Shown one piece after another: positions 1 through 13,200 of a DNA stretch of 64,000 nucleotides. Where the stretch lies: contig NW_024468574.1 in the NCBI RefSeq assembly GCF_001632365.1, forward strand, positions 71,943 to 135,942, read 5' to 3'. The notes under the pieces are model-generated. The model searched no databases, was not told the DNA's origin, and worked only from the letters and a program-made list of their open reading frames with translations. Position 1 is the first letter of the stretch, and every line of letters starts with the position of its first letter. The stretch is from Laetiporus sulphureus 93-53. Taxonomy: Eukaryota > Basidiomycota > Agaricomycetes > Polyporales > Laetiporaceae. The position numbers and the translations under genes are program-made.

Positions 1-670
1 AGAAGGAGCACCTCGCTTCGCCGGAGGTTGCGCCCTGCATCGAGAGCGCAAAGGTCTTCTACGTGGAGGGCTACTTCCTCACACATGGTGTCGAGTCTGC
101 GCTCGAGCTCGGAAAGAAGGCGTCGGAGGCAGGCAAGGTACGCAGCGTCACCCCGTCTTAAAATGAACATCGTTCCAACCACTCGCCCAGGTCTTCGTCC
201 TGAACCTCTCCGCGCCCTTCATTCCGCAATTCTTCCAAGTACAGCTGCAGCAGATCATACCCTACTGTGACATCATCATTGGCAACGAGGCCGAGGCTGA
301 AGCATGGGCGAGCGCCAGTGGCCTTCCCGAGCACAAGGATCTCTCGAAGATCGCTGCCGCGATCGCCACGATGCCCAAGTCGAACCCTTCGCGCCCGCGC
401 ACTGTCATTATCACGCACGGTCCTAAGCCCACCACAATTGTGTCCGGCGCGGAGCCCGACGCGCCCAAGGTCGTCAACGTCATTCCTCTGAAGGACGAGG
501 AGATCGTCGACACGAACGCTGCGGGTGATGCGTTCGCGGGTGGATTCCTGGGTGCATATGTGGTTGGGAAGAGCTTGGACGAGTGTGTTGAGGCCGGTCA
601 TAAGCTGGGCTCGATGTGCGTGCAGCAGGTCGGCCCACAATACAAATGGCCCAAGGTCCAAATCTTGTGA
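1..670 (+). CDS. ADO1: Adenosine kinase, C-terminal part (5' end outside window)
   Basis: Phosphorylates adenosine to AMP in the cytosol (purine salvage, and removal of adenosine made by the methyl cycle). The frame is open from base 3, a short intron lies at about 136-190, and the reading continues to TGA at 668-670. The visible part carries the PfkB-family signature DTNAAGDAFAGGF with the catalytic Asp and anion hole. Before it come the VFVLNLSAPFIPQFF and CDIIIGNEAEA segments typical of eukaryotic adenosine kinases, and it ends in a normal C-terminus (GPQYKWPKVQIL). The second signature position is Ala where many orthologues have Gly, a minor change. The N-terminal half lies upstream of the window. 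Identity is confident at family level. Confidence 0.93.
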
Positions 671-989
671 AAGAATCCTGCCGAAGTGATGCGATGCCGA
701 TTTATCTTGAGTTATTGCACCTCGCTCTCAACAGCGGTGCTGTGTAATATATCAGATACACATCTCAACTTGTACAATATCGAGTCAACCATCGTTTATA
801 TGTCACTGCATCGTCATTCTTGCCCTCGCATACACCTGATATTCATCCGCTAGAAGTTGAAACGAATGTACTAAGATTACGGCGAGAGATACCCTAAAAT
901 GTTACAGGTTGGTATGTACAGCGGAAATCGAAGACCGATCACAATCATCCCGGACACAAGCCCTTCCACGTTCTACATTAATTTCGCGG
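671..989. other. Intergenic, convergent 3' ends
   Basis: This 319-bp stretch lies between the stops of the adenosine kinase gene (+) and the C2H2 gene (-). It should hold both 3' UTRs. It is AT-richer than the flanks, and I see no gene in it. Confidence 0.5.
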
Positions 990-2884
990 TTAGGAAGGTG
1001 GCGGCGAAGCTAGTGATTCCTGCAGCGAATATGAATAACAGATGTATGAAATGAAGATTATGACCACCAACCTGCGTTAGTAGCTCGGCTGAATATGCGC
1101 AATCAACAATGTAGTCAGCTTGCGCTAGCGTCCATTTCAACAGGTTGCTTACCAGGGTTCAACATTGTCACTCCGTCTTCAGTTACAATCTCTTCCATCT
1201 TGTGATCGTCAACTTCCTCCTTCAACTTTTGCTCTTTCGGAGCGTCCACCGCCATCGGCTGTTCCGCCTGCTCGGTTGCACCTCCCTTCGGTGAATCACC
1301 ATCGGCGTCAGCTTCTCCGTCGGCATCGACATCGACATCAGCGTCGGCTGCCGCTGCTGGTGCAGGAGACCGAGGTGCACCCCGCGTCTGAGGGGAAACA
1401 GCCTTCTTCTGTTTCGACGAAGTGGCATCAGCAGTCTGAGATTGAACGCTCGCTTGCCGGGCCTTATTCTTGTCCTTGCTCCTTTGAGGTGAATCAGGTT
1501 CGTCGCTACTCGCTTCTGTACGACTGGATTCAAGCCGTTGCAATTCTAAGACAGCTCTGACGGCTTCTTTGGCATCGGCGCTCAATTTCACTTGACTTTG
1601 CTTCTTCTGTTCCCCGTCCTTGGCTGGAGCGCCGCCGCCGCTTGATGAACTCGGATGCAATGCATCCCCAGGTCCTTCTAGAGACGGGTCAATGACTGGC
1701 GCTGAGGCCACCGACGAGCCATCCTCCATCTCGGCGTCGGAGTCCTTGCTTTCCTGGCTCCCCTCAGCAGGAGAGCTCCTGCCATCCGGCGGGGGCGGAT
1801 AAGGCGCGCCATTTGGCGCAACATGAGGGTGCGTCATGTACTCCGGACCCATATGGCCGGGGTGCCCTGGCGGAGGAGGCATTGGCATCATGCCCGGAGG
1901 CGGACGATAGTATGGAGGGTAATAATGCGGCGGCGGCGGGACAGCATACATGTGTCCAGGAGGCACCGCTTGACCCTCCGGGGACCACGGTGCCGGAGGA
2001 GCCCAGCTGGCTTGATGAAGCCTGGCAGCCGACGTCGGAGGCCCAATGGATTGAGGATAGTGAGCATCTATAATCCGTGAGGGTCCATAGCCTGAAACTC
2101 TTGACTTAGTCTGGGAACGTCAGAACGAGGAGAACCGCTTACTTTGCGTCATCGTATGCTGTCGATAGTAGCTCGTGGGCCCGGAGCTCTGTGGTTGCGT
2201 TGCGGTAGAAGATGACGGTGTGCTCTTAGTACTGGGAGCATCTCCCTGACTTTTCGTCGGGGTCGCACTTCGACTAGGCGACTTTGAGCCAGGCGACCCA
2301 GCTTCGTTGCTCTCGACGACTTGCTTGCCTTTCGAAGGGTCCTCGTCTTGCTGCTGCTCAGGCATCATGACGACACCATTGTGCCTAGTAATGGCCTTCA
2401 TGAATGACTCCGATTAAATATGTGATGCTCAATACTCACCGAGACTTCTGATGCCTGCGGAGAGCATCGGTCTGCGAATTAAATGAGGACTCGTCAATAT
2501 CTAAATGACTGACATCGGTCACCGTACTCGAGTGAAGGTCGCGTCACACTGAGGACACGCACTACAATCCAATTAGTATCAATAGAACATGACGCCACCG
2601 GGGTTGTCCGTCAACTCACAAGCCCGGCATGGAGTGGACTTTGGTAGTCCTCTGATGCCTCTTCAGGTCCGCTTCACGAGCGAAGACCTTATTACAGCCA
2701 TTCATCTTACATGGCCAGTTGCCGCTCTCAGGTACAGGTTTCTTGGGAGGCCCCTTCTTCTTATGTTCCTTCTTCTCAGACTGTATATGGTACATCAGCC
2801 ACCTCTGCCACATCGCCTGTGGCTGAAGCCATCGGGATTGGATCGAGCGACGCTCACCGTCTGCTTCATATGCGCTCGCACCAT
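990..2884 (-). CDS. C2H2 zinc-finger protein, putative transcription factor
   Basis: Modelled as eight exons: 2858-2884, 2620-2780, 2528-2561, 2440-2471, 2143-2384, 1153-2091, 1072-1088, 990-1019 (1482 nt, 493 aa). Two adjacent C2H2 fingers sit at about residues 30-90: CKMNGCNKVFAREADLKRHQ...H, then CPQCDATFTR-TDALRRHQKSRH. The second finger is split by an intron. A KKxGPPKKP basic stretch precedes them. The rest is low-complexity: Ser/Thr/Pro-rich, then a Pro/Tyr/Met-rich segment, then acidic. The true C-terminus (NPAELLTQESLASPPPS) needs two small last exons; reading straight through the intron at 1089-1152 gives a false end. The start ATG at 2884 is the best candidate, but the frame is also open a few codons upstream to a possible acceptor at 2893, so another 5' exon is possible. 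Nuclear role and targets are inferred. Confidence 0.82.
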
Positions 2885-3331
2885 CTTGACAGGCTAAATA
2901 CAATAGCAACACTACCGTCTTCAACAGAACTTATACTCTGGGTGGTTGCTTGTCGTGAGTTTGCTGCGGGGAACTGTGGCGGGAGGGCGTTAGCTACGGT
3001 GGCAGAGCGGTGGCGTGGAGGGGGGCGGCGAAAAGTTGGGTGGCAATTTGCGGTGGCTATCAACTGCGTGATGTGACGGTTGTGACCGTGATAGGAGCAG
3101 CAGGCCGGTCTGGTGCCGGGAATGCCGGGAAGCACGTGTCACAGTCGTCACTGGCATGATGTCATAAGCAACCGCGGGTCCAGCAAGTTCGAATTCTGCG
3201 CTATCTATACGAATGTGGGACCAGGCATAGATCAACATACAACGGTAATAAAATATTGGCAGGCAGTACAGTGTTCATTCTATATGACCAGCTGTGGGTG
3301 ACCAGTATCGCTAGCAGTACGTAGAAGAATA
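2885..3331. other. Intergenic: promoter of C2H2 gene and 3' flank of Raptor gene
   Basis: 447 bp between two same-strand genes. It contains runs of GGCGG/GTGGCGG near 2970-3035. No supported gene is visible; the short open frames here lack coding character. Confidence 0.4.
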
Positions 3332-6300
3332 TCAAGGTAATTTGCAGCCCATGATACGCACTGCACAATGCGTGAGTTCCAATATCGGCATGTGAACCTG
3401 ACGCACTCACCGGACCCATCCCACAAACCCAGCGCATATACCATTTCTCGCGGATGGAAGACAAGACTGCTGGATCGAGGAACAAACGGCACGTAGTGAT
3501 CCCGTGGCGGTGGCATCGTTAGTGACGTCGTGAAGGAGCATAGTGATGATGGCGATGCTGTCAAAGAGCGGACAGATGTTCGTTGCGACTTCCAGTTAGT
3601 TTGCAGCAAGGACGATGTGCTGCGCGACAGGTTAGAACCAGCAAGAAGCTGGCAAACGACAGCGTTACGACTTACGCAGCAAACACCTCAGTTTGTTCGT
3701 GGACGTCGAAGGCAGACAGGCCGTGCGGATGCAAATCCCACGTCTTGAACGCCTGGTTGCCTCCCCGAACATCCCACATCTTGACCTCGCCATCCAACCT
3801 GTTCGGCCAACAATCATAAGGCAAAGGAATAGTTTGTCAAAGAGTAATTGACGCACGATCCGGAAAGGAACGTGCCGCCGATAGTTGGGTGCCACCTGAC
3901 ATTCTGCACCCATGAGGAATGATCACGGTATACGCGCACGACTGCATCCTCCTCGTCCAGTCTGCGGTCGAATACTTTAATTGCGCCGTCCGAGAAGCTC
4001 GCCAGGAACACCGAGGAGGACCCTTCATCAGATGCTAGGGCTGTCACCGGGCTATCCGAATTTGTTTCCAGATCCTATGTGGCACATTAGAACAAGGCCA
4101 ATGACTGTCTCGATAGAGAAATGGACCCACATTGACTTGGCTCTCGGTGTGCGCATCCCACATACGAATCACGCGCGAGTCGCCTCCGATGAGAAGACTG
4201 CCTCCAATCTGTTTCCAGTCCGTCACAAGGCCACTGCCGCGTTCCACCGGCAACATCTCGTTGACCCCACGGAATGAGCTGACCATCTGTACCGGATCCT
4301 TTGTGACAGATGTATCATAGTTGCGATACAAGCGCACGATTCCGTCCGCTATGTCACATCCAAATGAGCATACATCACAAGATAATAGTTGCGAGCACTT
4401 GCCAGCAGCAGTGAGTATAATCCCACCAACATCTTCGTTGATGAAATGCAAAGAGGTGATACAGGTACCTCGTGGGTTGCCGTTGAAGAAGTGCGTCATC
4501 GGTTTCCGCCGAATCCAATCATAGACCCTAAGTCACGCGCTCGAATCAGTCATAACAGGAATATAGGTGCCTACGTACGTGACCTCGTCCGACTCGTTTG
4601 CAACTGCAAGATGTGGATCAAAGGAATGGAAAGCCATCGTAACCGGCAGGCCATGGACTCGTATGTGCGATACTTGCCTGTCCCATCTGCAGCTCGCTGC
4701 AAGGAGTAAGTGTATGAGCGCTCGCTTAGAATTTGTCAACGAGGAGGAGCATATACTGACCGGCCACCTCCGCTTGTGCACGGGTGGTATGCAGCACTTG
4801 CTCAATCTGTTGCTGGCGCCAGATCTGATAATTGTATTGCACACTTCCCGGCTCCTCTTGTTCAGGTTGCTAATTTTTTTTCAAAAACAGTCAGAACCAA
4901 CGTGGTCAGCGAGCGATTGCCCATACCCTCATTTGCGGCTCCTTGTAGTATTCGCAGCACCAATCATAGAATCTGCTCTTCAGAGGCAGCACGTCCCTGA
5001 CCCCAATTCCTGTGCCCAAACCGAGTATGATGTTCGAGTCCATCGAGAAAGTGCTGCCCGAAGGACTGCTCAACACACCATGATGGTGCGCATGATGATG
5101 GTAGCGTGAGCCTGTCCGTCTCCTTGCCCTCAGCCGCTCCATGTCCTCCTCCATCAGCGCCTCCATGACGTGCACGTCCATAACATCCGAGGGAAGGAAG
5201 TCCATTGTCGGATTGTGCGACTCATACGACGACTTTGGCGAAGGATATGGAGAGGTCTTTTGCGAGCGGATCACCGCAGGTGGGGTTGACGGGCGGGAAT
5301 ATGGCGACGTATACTGTGCGTAGTTAAGATTCGGCGAAGGTGGCCGTGACACACCGTCCGCGGCCTCTGAGTGAAGCATGGAACCTGCAGTAGGCTTGAG
5401 CGATCCCTGGCCGTCATCCAGGGTGGGGAAGGCGATGTTGCCCGCAAGCGTCCTGAGCGCGTTCGCGAAGGAATGTGTACGCCTGAGCGTGCTCGTCACG
5501 CCGCTCGAGATGCTGCTGTGCATCGTCTCACTGCGAGGCATCTCTGGCCTGCCCGCACCTGGCGAGAGGGGTGGGAGCGAGCTTTGCTCAGATAGCGAAG
5601 GTGCTCTCGTCCGTGTGCCATTGACTACGTTTATTGCATCCTGAGATGGCTCTGGAGCTCCGCGCAGCGTCGTGCTTTCCAGTCGGCTGAACGGGGACTC
5701 AAGCAGCAACGCCACAATGTAGTCAACGACCGTCTGCGCATTTGTGGCCACCTCATGATATGGATCGACCGAAAGCTCGAGCAGCACGGAGAAAATGGTG
5801 AAGAAAGAAGAGAGAAGAACACGATTCTCGCCTCGGAAATCCTCGTCATCAGGAAGTCTGTCCAGCCATTCGGCGACAGCCTGGGACGCAATGTCGTCCT
5901 CATGCTGCTGGAGATGCTTGCCCTGCTTCCACCGTCGATCTTCTTCCCAATAGATCCATGCACAGACAATGAAGTAGCCTCTCCACTCCTTGACGAGGCA
6001 GCTGATGAGAACCAGCAGTTCCTTTCGGACCATCGGACTCGCATCTTCTTTGATAGCAAGCGTCGCCCCTGTCACCACGGCCACCTCCATACGGAAATGA
6101 ACGCGCTCCTCCAGCTGGAGTTGCGTCCCGCTGCCCCCGCCTCCAAGCTTGGCCAGGTCTGGGGAACCAGACGCGCCCAAGAACGTCCCGAGCGCATACA
6201 GCGCCGCACTGCGTACCTCCGGCGAGTCATCCGACAGCAACTCGATCAGCTTGTCCTGTATCCCTCTGTCCACGCCGTATGTCTTGATCTCGTCGTTAGC

Positions 6301-8562
6301 GTCCCATATCTGCGCAATACAGAGCGCGGACCACTGCCGCAGAAGGAAGTCACTGTCGTTCATTCGGTTGCAGCATGCGTCGAAGACGTGTTCACGCCAA
6401 CATGCACTTTGTCCGTGAGGGTAGTCGCGCGCGATGGAGGATAGGATGAATGCGCACATCGCCTTGTGCTCCGAGCTGTTCGTGATCACTGGCTGCATGA
6501 GGTCATCCTGCGCTGCGAGAATCTGCGCAAAGTATCGGTAGCCCTGATTGCTGTACAGTTCGATCTGGCAAGACGGATCCACCGCAATGATGCGTGCCCA
6601 GATGAAAATCAGTACTGGACGCAATTCTGCCGACGCTGCTTGTAAGAGGCGCGAGATGTATGGGAAAATGCCGATGGTCAGCACGAGGTGCACCGCCCAC
6701 GGCCCTAGGTCAACAAATTGCGAAAGCAAGATGAGCGCGCGGAGACGATGAGGCTGAGAGAGCAGGACTTGCAGGACGATCGGCAGCTGGTCTGGTGGCT
6801 TGCGGGGAACGAGGTTGTCGTCATCATTCTTATTCTGGCCCGTGGCAGTCATAAGATGTGTCGGATCATCATTCAGAGCATCAACGCCTGCCTGCTCGCC
6901 TTCTGAGCTCTCGGGCAGCGACCCAGGTCCGCGTTTGGTGAGCGCCGACCCACCGCGAGATATCCACACTTCAAATGCCGTGAGCTGGTCACTGAAGAAC
7001 CTGCTGCGGATATAAGTGTAAGATGGATCTGCAGGTGGTGGTGGGGCATGTCCAGAGCCTCCTGGTTGGTGAGGCCGCGACATGGTCGACCTTCTACCAG
7101 TGAGTGAAGTCTCTGCTACAGCACCAGGCTTCTGGTGTTTGAGCAGCTCCGGCAGTTGCCGCAGACAAGAATCTACTGCGAGGTCCCAAGATGCCCACAG
7201 CGGATGTGTATTTGTCGCCGGAAGCGGAGGGTAGGTATGCGGGGTACAGTGGTAGTTCTTCATGATCCGTTCCGCCAGCAGGAAGTTCCGGAATAGAGAC
7301 GCAACTAGCAAGTCTGACCTGTACAGGCGTGTGAACAGCTCGCGAGGGAATGTTGTCCAAGCAATAGTATCCGTGATGGCAGTAAATATCCAGTTCAGTT
7401 CGCCCAGAGGCGTCCGACGGTCCTTGAGATCACCAGGAAGCTGCATCACCATATCACCCGTGATATTTCCCGGGAGTTCGTTGCACATCACAAACCAACG
7501 CAATGCAATATCAATCGGCGAGGTCAGACAAGACGTGAACAGATCGGCCGGTAGTTCAGGACATGTCGGTAGTTGCTCATCAGCGGCACAGGCAGCAAGC
7601 TGGATGCTCTCCGAGAATGGTGGCGTACCCTCGGGATACCCTCCACGATTGAGCGCATCGTTGTCGCGGCGTTTCGCAAAGGTGATAAAATTCTGCAGGA
7701 GGTGCCCAGCTGCAGAACAATCCCAAATGTACACGCACGGTGATAGCAACCAACTCTGCACCTCCTGTAGAGACACGGGTATGTATTGCGTGTACTCCTT
7801 GTTGAAACACCAGAGTTCCCCGCTCGGCGTGGGCTTGGGAACGCCGTGGCCATTGTAGTGGAATAAGATCGCATCTTCCTTCGCTGTCTTGCGTAATGAA
7901 TTGCAATGTTTCCGCAGATCGTCGTTTGCGGGGTCAAGCAAAGGCTTAAACGTGATCTTCGCACTCAGCCCCTCAAACTGATGGGCGAGATTCATGCCGA
8001 TGATGTCGAGCGCCTTCTGTGCGGGCAGCGTGTGCGGGTCGACCCAACACTCCAGTGTGGCGCATGGATTGGTCTTGATGATGTCTGGCGGGTCGACGTC
8101 AATGTTCAGGCAGAGGACAAGGAGCGCATTGGCCGTTTTAAGCTTGGACGGCGTCGTGCGCCACGGGGGCATCTTGATCGCGTACAATGGGGGAGGAGCG
8201 GGATTGCCACATGTGAGATGGCGTTTTGAGGACCAGTAGGGCATGATAGGAACGGGATCGGGGAGCGTGGCGACGGATCCTGGATGGCGCATATCGCGCT
8301 CTACTGCGTCATTCGGATGCCTTGTGCGAGAGGAAGACGGTTCCGAACGCGCCGTGGAACGCACATCGCGTTCCGTAGAGGAGTCTACGTCGGAGCCATG
8401 GTGATGCACAGGTGCAACAGTCCATCCATTACCGGCTAAGGGCAACGTTGGGAAACAGTGAGGACAACCTGGTAAGGCGAGAGTCTCACCTTCATTGACT
8501 TGGTTCCCTTGCCTGTACATCGCAGACGACGGACTTGCCAGCGTCGTATTCAGCGACGGCAA
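3332..8562 (-). CDS. KOG1: Raptor homologue (Kog1/Mip1), TORC1 scaffold
   Basis: Substrate-recruiting subunit of TORC1, which couples nutrients to growth, at the vacuole or lysosome surface. Nine exons: 4927-8562, 4761-4869, 4579-4696, 4403-4527, 4131-4348, 3857-4074, 3676-3798, 3411-3619, 3332-3360 (4785 nt, 1594 aa). The Raptor N-terminal conserved domain starts near residue 115 (YWSSKRHLTCGNPAPPPLYA). It keeps a caspase-like His/Cys pair: HYNGHG at 235-240 and DCS at 281-283. HEAT-like repeats fill the middle, followed by a Ser/Pro-rich linker. The C-terminal WD40 propeller (GIVRLYRN, VIRMWDA, IKVFDRR, VKMWDV) ends in PRSSSLVFHPREM and VRIMGCKLP. The intron at 4349-4402 has a GC donor (gcaagt). 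The start at 8562 gives a 110-residue nonconserved extension; later Met codons exist. Identity is very secure. Confidence 0.96.
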
Positions 8563-10200
8563 CTATGTGTTCTGCGAACCGGCCGTGGGCTTCGCTTGGA
8601 TGACAGGGAAGAACGAGGGTGATGGAGGGCGGGACCGAGAGGCGCGACATTGAAGCGTAATGTGACTGAGCTAAGGTTCTTTCAGCAAATCGTAATGGAG
8701 CCAACAGACCAATGCTGACTGTGGGAAAGTAGGAGTAGTAAGTGTGGGAAGAACAAATAAGTCACATATGGCGCCGATTCTCTGTGCTGCAAGGTTTCAC
8801 CGGCCTAGGATATAATCTGGTCTCCACAGCTATCGCACACCGAACGATTCACTGCTTGTTGGAAGCAGCATATAATTAGTACTTGCTGCTCCCCTCAAAA
8901 TCCCACGGATTGTCAGTTATGATGTATGCTTTAGTCTCTGACGGATGCCCTGACCGTAGGAATGCATACACAACGTCGACAAGTCTACGTCGTCGGCATA
9001 TTCCACAGGCGGCAAGAAACGCGTGAGCTCGAAGCCATAGGCGTGTTTACTATGGCATGATTTTTCATCGAAGGTGGTCGTTCACTACCTAGCGTTCTCC
9101 CATGAGGAAATGGAAACCTGAAGTTGGCGGAGTCTGGCGGTCGTGCCACAGCTCATGAAAACTAGTTGTTGGATGTAGCCATATGCAAGTTGCTAAGCCA
9201 GCAATCACGATGCTCACCCGAGTCGGTTACATAGACGGAGGAACGTCACCACGGGCAATCGCGACGAGTGTGAGTACATCAGCATTTGATTACGATGCTA
9301 CGTCTGCGGCAACTGACATATGATGTCCGTTCCTAGTGTAGTCACCGTGCGAGCCTGGAGAGAACGTACGGTGAAACCGTCATGATCATGCTGTGCAAAG
9401 AAGAGCCGCTGTCTCGCCGGGTGTGGAATCATGAGCTTCGCGCACAGCATTGACGATGGGAAGATACGACTGCTCAGACAAATGTGGCTGGCTCCCAACG
9501 TCATGCTCGCCACAACGTTGATAAAGGCTCGCGGCGCTGAGAGTTTTCCGCTGCGCTGTGCATTATGGTCCTGGAACGGCATTGCCCAGTGCCCCGGAGT
9601 CCAGACAGAGCTATTCCGGTGGGAACGACGAAAGGACTGAGCTATACTGGGATGGTTCGGTCATCTTTGTCCCTTGATATGATGCTACATGTGATAGCGA
9701 GTGTGAATACGACATGGATAATTCCTGACGCTCAAGGAGCATGCGCCGCTGGGGGTGCTGGACGAGACGCTTAAGCTGCGGGAAAGCATGCATTGTCGTG
9801 AGCGCAGAGCGAGGCGCGGAGATGATGGGTGGCAACAAGAGATGTCCGTGAAAGCGCCTTATCCATCTTCCCACTTTTGCTCGACCGATTCTGTTCGCTT
9901 ATATCGTTCAACGTTTCGACACCCTCCCTCGCTTCGCTCTCTGTTCCTCGTCGTCTCCCACGGCAGCAGACACATCGCGGAAACGACACAGACAGCCTCG
10001 AGGCAGCGTTAACCCGCATCTCCAGCTTCTCGGCTGTCTTCTGTACTCGTGGGTTGCACGCCTTCCAACCCACGCACCCTCCGCTCTGCGTCTAATTCCA
10101 TACACTACTTCTCGACCACCTTCCTTCATTGTCGTTTTGTCCAACACCGCTCGCTGATCGGTCTGCTGTCGTCGTCGTCCGCTTCGAGCGCCGCCCTCTT
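8563..10200. other. Long intergenic region between divergent genes
   Basis: 1.6 kb separates the Raptor start (-) from the PX-kinase start (+). It must hold both promoters. The last 300 bp before 10201 are pyrimidine-rich (TTCGCTC, CTTCC runs), a common fungal core-promoter or 5' UTR composition. Open frames here are short and show no recognisable domain on either strand. Confidence 0.4.
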
Positions 10201-13200
10201 ATGCTCAGCGTTCTCCGCTCAGTGTCCTCGCAGCAGCAACAGTCCAACGACTCCTCGCCTGCCAAATTCTGGACCGTCCTTGGACTGAACATCTCCCAGA
10301 GAGGCCCGGCAGACGCTCCCAGCCCGTCTCCCCTTGCGACAGAAGACAGCTTGCGTAGCTCGTTTACCAGACGAAGCGTAGACGCAGTCGCCCGTCCCAT
10401 TCAAAGGAAGCATCACAGAGGGTCTTCGAGTCCTGTCATTGATACGTCTCCCGTCTCTCAAGCTCAGGACTGCCCAGCCCAGCCGGACCCTTCTTCTACG
10501 CTACCTGAAATGAAGAACTCGATGGCGACCCAGTCCATGCCTACGCGGCGAATTCCCTTTCGGGTTGACAACCAGGATGGTCCGTGGACAGTCAGTGTCG
10601 CCGAGACGCCCCATGACCACTGCTCGTACAGCATCTACATCAAGAGTAAGTTCCTGCACCCCGTGTTCTCCGGCGCCCAAAATCTTGGTGCTTTCTTGTC
10701 CCGTGTGTCCTTTTATGAATAAAACCATCGTTGTGCTGTGATAGCCTTCCATCCCTTTACGGCTTTCCGTTACGTCAAGCCATCATTGTGCTGACCCGTT
10801 GACTTCTCTTTTAGCGCCTACACATAATATCACCTTGACTCGTACGGCGGTCGAGATCGTCGAACTGCACGGGAAGCTACGCGATTCACACCCAGGCTTC
10901 AAGATGCCCCCCTTGCCTATCGACGCAGCCTCGATACCCGCACCGCCGAAACGCAAGTCAGTATTCCTGAACACCCTCTCGCGATTGGCATCACCCTCCG
11001 CCAAAGCATCCGGTCAGCGCCAGCTGTCTCGCCAGCCCTCAATGACGTCCACATCCACCGGAAACGCTGCAAGTATTGCCAGCGCGTCTTCTTCCGCGCT
11101 GCCTACTCCACTCGCATCACCGAAGAACGAAATTAGTGATCCGTTCAGCGACAACGAGGATGAAGACGATGTTCAGGCGCCTCTCACTACAGCCAATAGT
11201 ACCGTCACAGGTCTCGCAGCCTATCTTACCACAGTCGCGAACGACTCTTTGCTTCGTCAGGCCCGCGTATGGAAACGGTTCGTGAAGGTACGTACGGACG
11301 ATCTGCAGAGCGTTCGGGTGGAGCGCGCAATCAAACGTGTCAGGTCCGATCTGGCAGCGCACGTGAGCCCCGGGAGTTCGACGGACATCAATCGGTCAAT
11401 AAGTCAAGTGGTATTGAACGGAGACGAGGAGAACACACACGAATCGTCTGCACTATCTGCACCGAGTACAAACGGCGTTCAAACCGCGGACAGGCCTCAG
11501 GCCACTCAAACCGATGGTCCGGCGCAAGAGGATATCAAGGCAGAAGATGTGAAAGACGGTGAAATGGCGGCGCGGGTGGTGCCCGCTGACCTCCCGGTGC
11601 AGAGCGATGCTTCGCAACATGCAGAAGGGCCACGGGAGAGTGAGGACAATGGTATCGCTGAGGATAGCACGGATGAAGCTACAGTCGAGGGACAGGATGA
11701 GGCGACAACTCCACGTTCCTCGAGGCCATCCTCGCCTCATGTGCAAGATGCGTCTCCGGCGCCTGCGCCTATCGAGACAAAAGCCGTTATACGCCAGCCT
11801 ATCGATGACGAGGATGCGAATGCTCCTGCCACGCCGATGCCCTCGGACGGCCATTCACACCGCATCCCACGTTCACAATCTGCTGACCCCATGTCGCGTG
11901 CGTCCCGGACCTTCTTCTCTTCCCCGCTCCAGAGCCAGGCGAATTCCTCGCGGACCTCGCAGATTGAAGAGTCCACAGACGACTCGTCCATCTCGACGAC
12001 CGGGCGGCGCTCGGAGCGCAAGAAGCGGTCCAAATCGATGGATCCACACAGCGAAAAGAAGAAGTCGCAGCGAAAGGTGGCCATCAATGACTTTGAGATG
12101 ATGCGCGTGCTGGGCAAGGGTTGCGCCGGGAAAGTGCTTCTCGTTCGCCATAAACCCACGCAGGACGTCTTCGCACTGAAGGCTATTACGAAGAGGCACG
12201 TGCTTGCGCATCAGGAGCTGCAGCATACCTTGACGGAGCAGGCCGTGCTGAAGAGGATGGCCGCAGAGGGCACCGACCCGTTCGTCGTCAAGCTATGGTG
12301 GAGCTTCCACGACAAGGAGAATCTGTTCTTGGTCATGGTATGTTGTCGCTGTCCTTCGTCTCTCACCTTCCTTTCATTTATCGTGGTCTAGGATTTTCAT
12401 CCCGGCGGAGATTTGGCCACACAACTTGCCCGCTGGGGACGTCTCGGACGTGACCGCGCGAGGTTCTACGCGGCCGAGATCGTCGAGGGTGTCGAAGGTC
12501 TCCACGCAGCAGGCGTGATCTACCGCGATCTGAAGCCCGAGAACATCCTTATCGGTGCAGATGGACATATTGTGCTCACGGATTTCGGTCTGTCGAAAGA
12601 GTTCCCCCGCCGAACCACAGCGATCACTGCGCCTCCGACGCCGTCTGGCTTCCGCGGCGAGTTTACGAACGGGACACCGGCTCCTGCTGCCCCTCACTGG
12701 ATGAAAGCTAGCCAGGAGTTTGGAAACGCCTGGGCGCCGACGGGGCCGGCTGATTGCACGAGCACGTTCTGTGGTACGGCTGAGTACCTAGCACCCGAAG
12801 TCATCCAGGGACAGCCGTATGGCTATGAGGTAGACTGGTGGAGCTTTGGCACGATGTTGTACGAGATGCTGACTGGAATCGTGCGTGTCTGCCACCTTTC
12901 ATGTCGTCGTGATCGCTCACAGCTGCTCCGTTTAGACCCCATTCTGGGCCGACAACCATTCTGATATGTACTACAGGGTATTGCAGGACGAGTTACAGTT
13001 TCCAGAGGATAGAACAATGGATCAGGATACCAAGAGCTTGATCCGCGGGGTGAGTTTCTTCCAGTTTCTCGGGGACGCCTATGAGAGGCTCACCGTCGTT
13101 CTCTGTAGTTGCTTCAACGCAATCCCGCATTACGGATGAAGGAACCTCGAATCAAGAAACATCCTTATTTCTCGATGATGTGCGTTGCGTTCTATTATTA

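Noticed and set aside
2616..2924. ORF starting MKTVVLLLYLACQ looks like a signal peptide on the C2H2 gene
   Set aside because: The hydrophobic start is upstream of the preferred ATG at 2884 and crosses an intron; a zinc-finger protein is not expected to be secreted.
10646..10814. Extra exon in the 169-nt first intron of the PX-kinase
   Set aside because: Direct splicing keeps the PX motif contiguous (YSIYIK-TPTHN); no further exon is needed.
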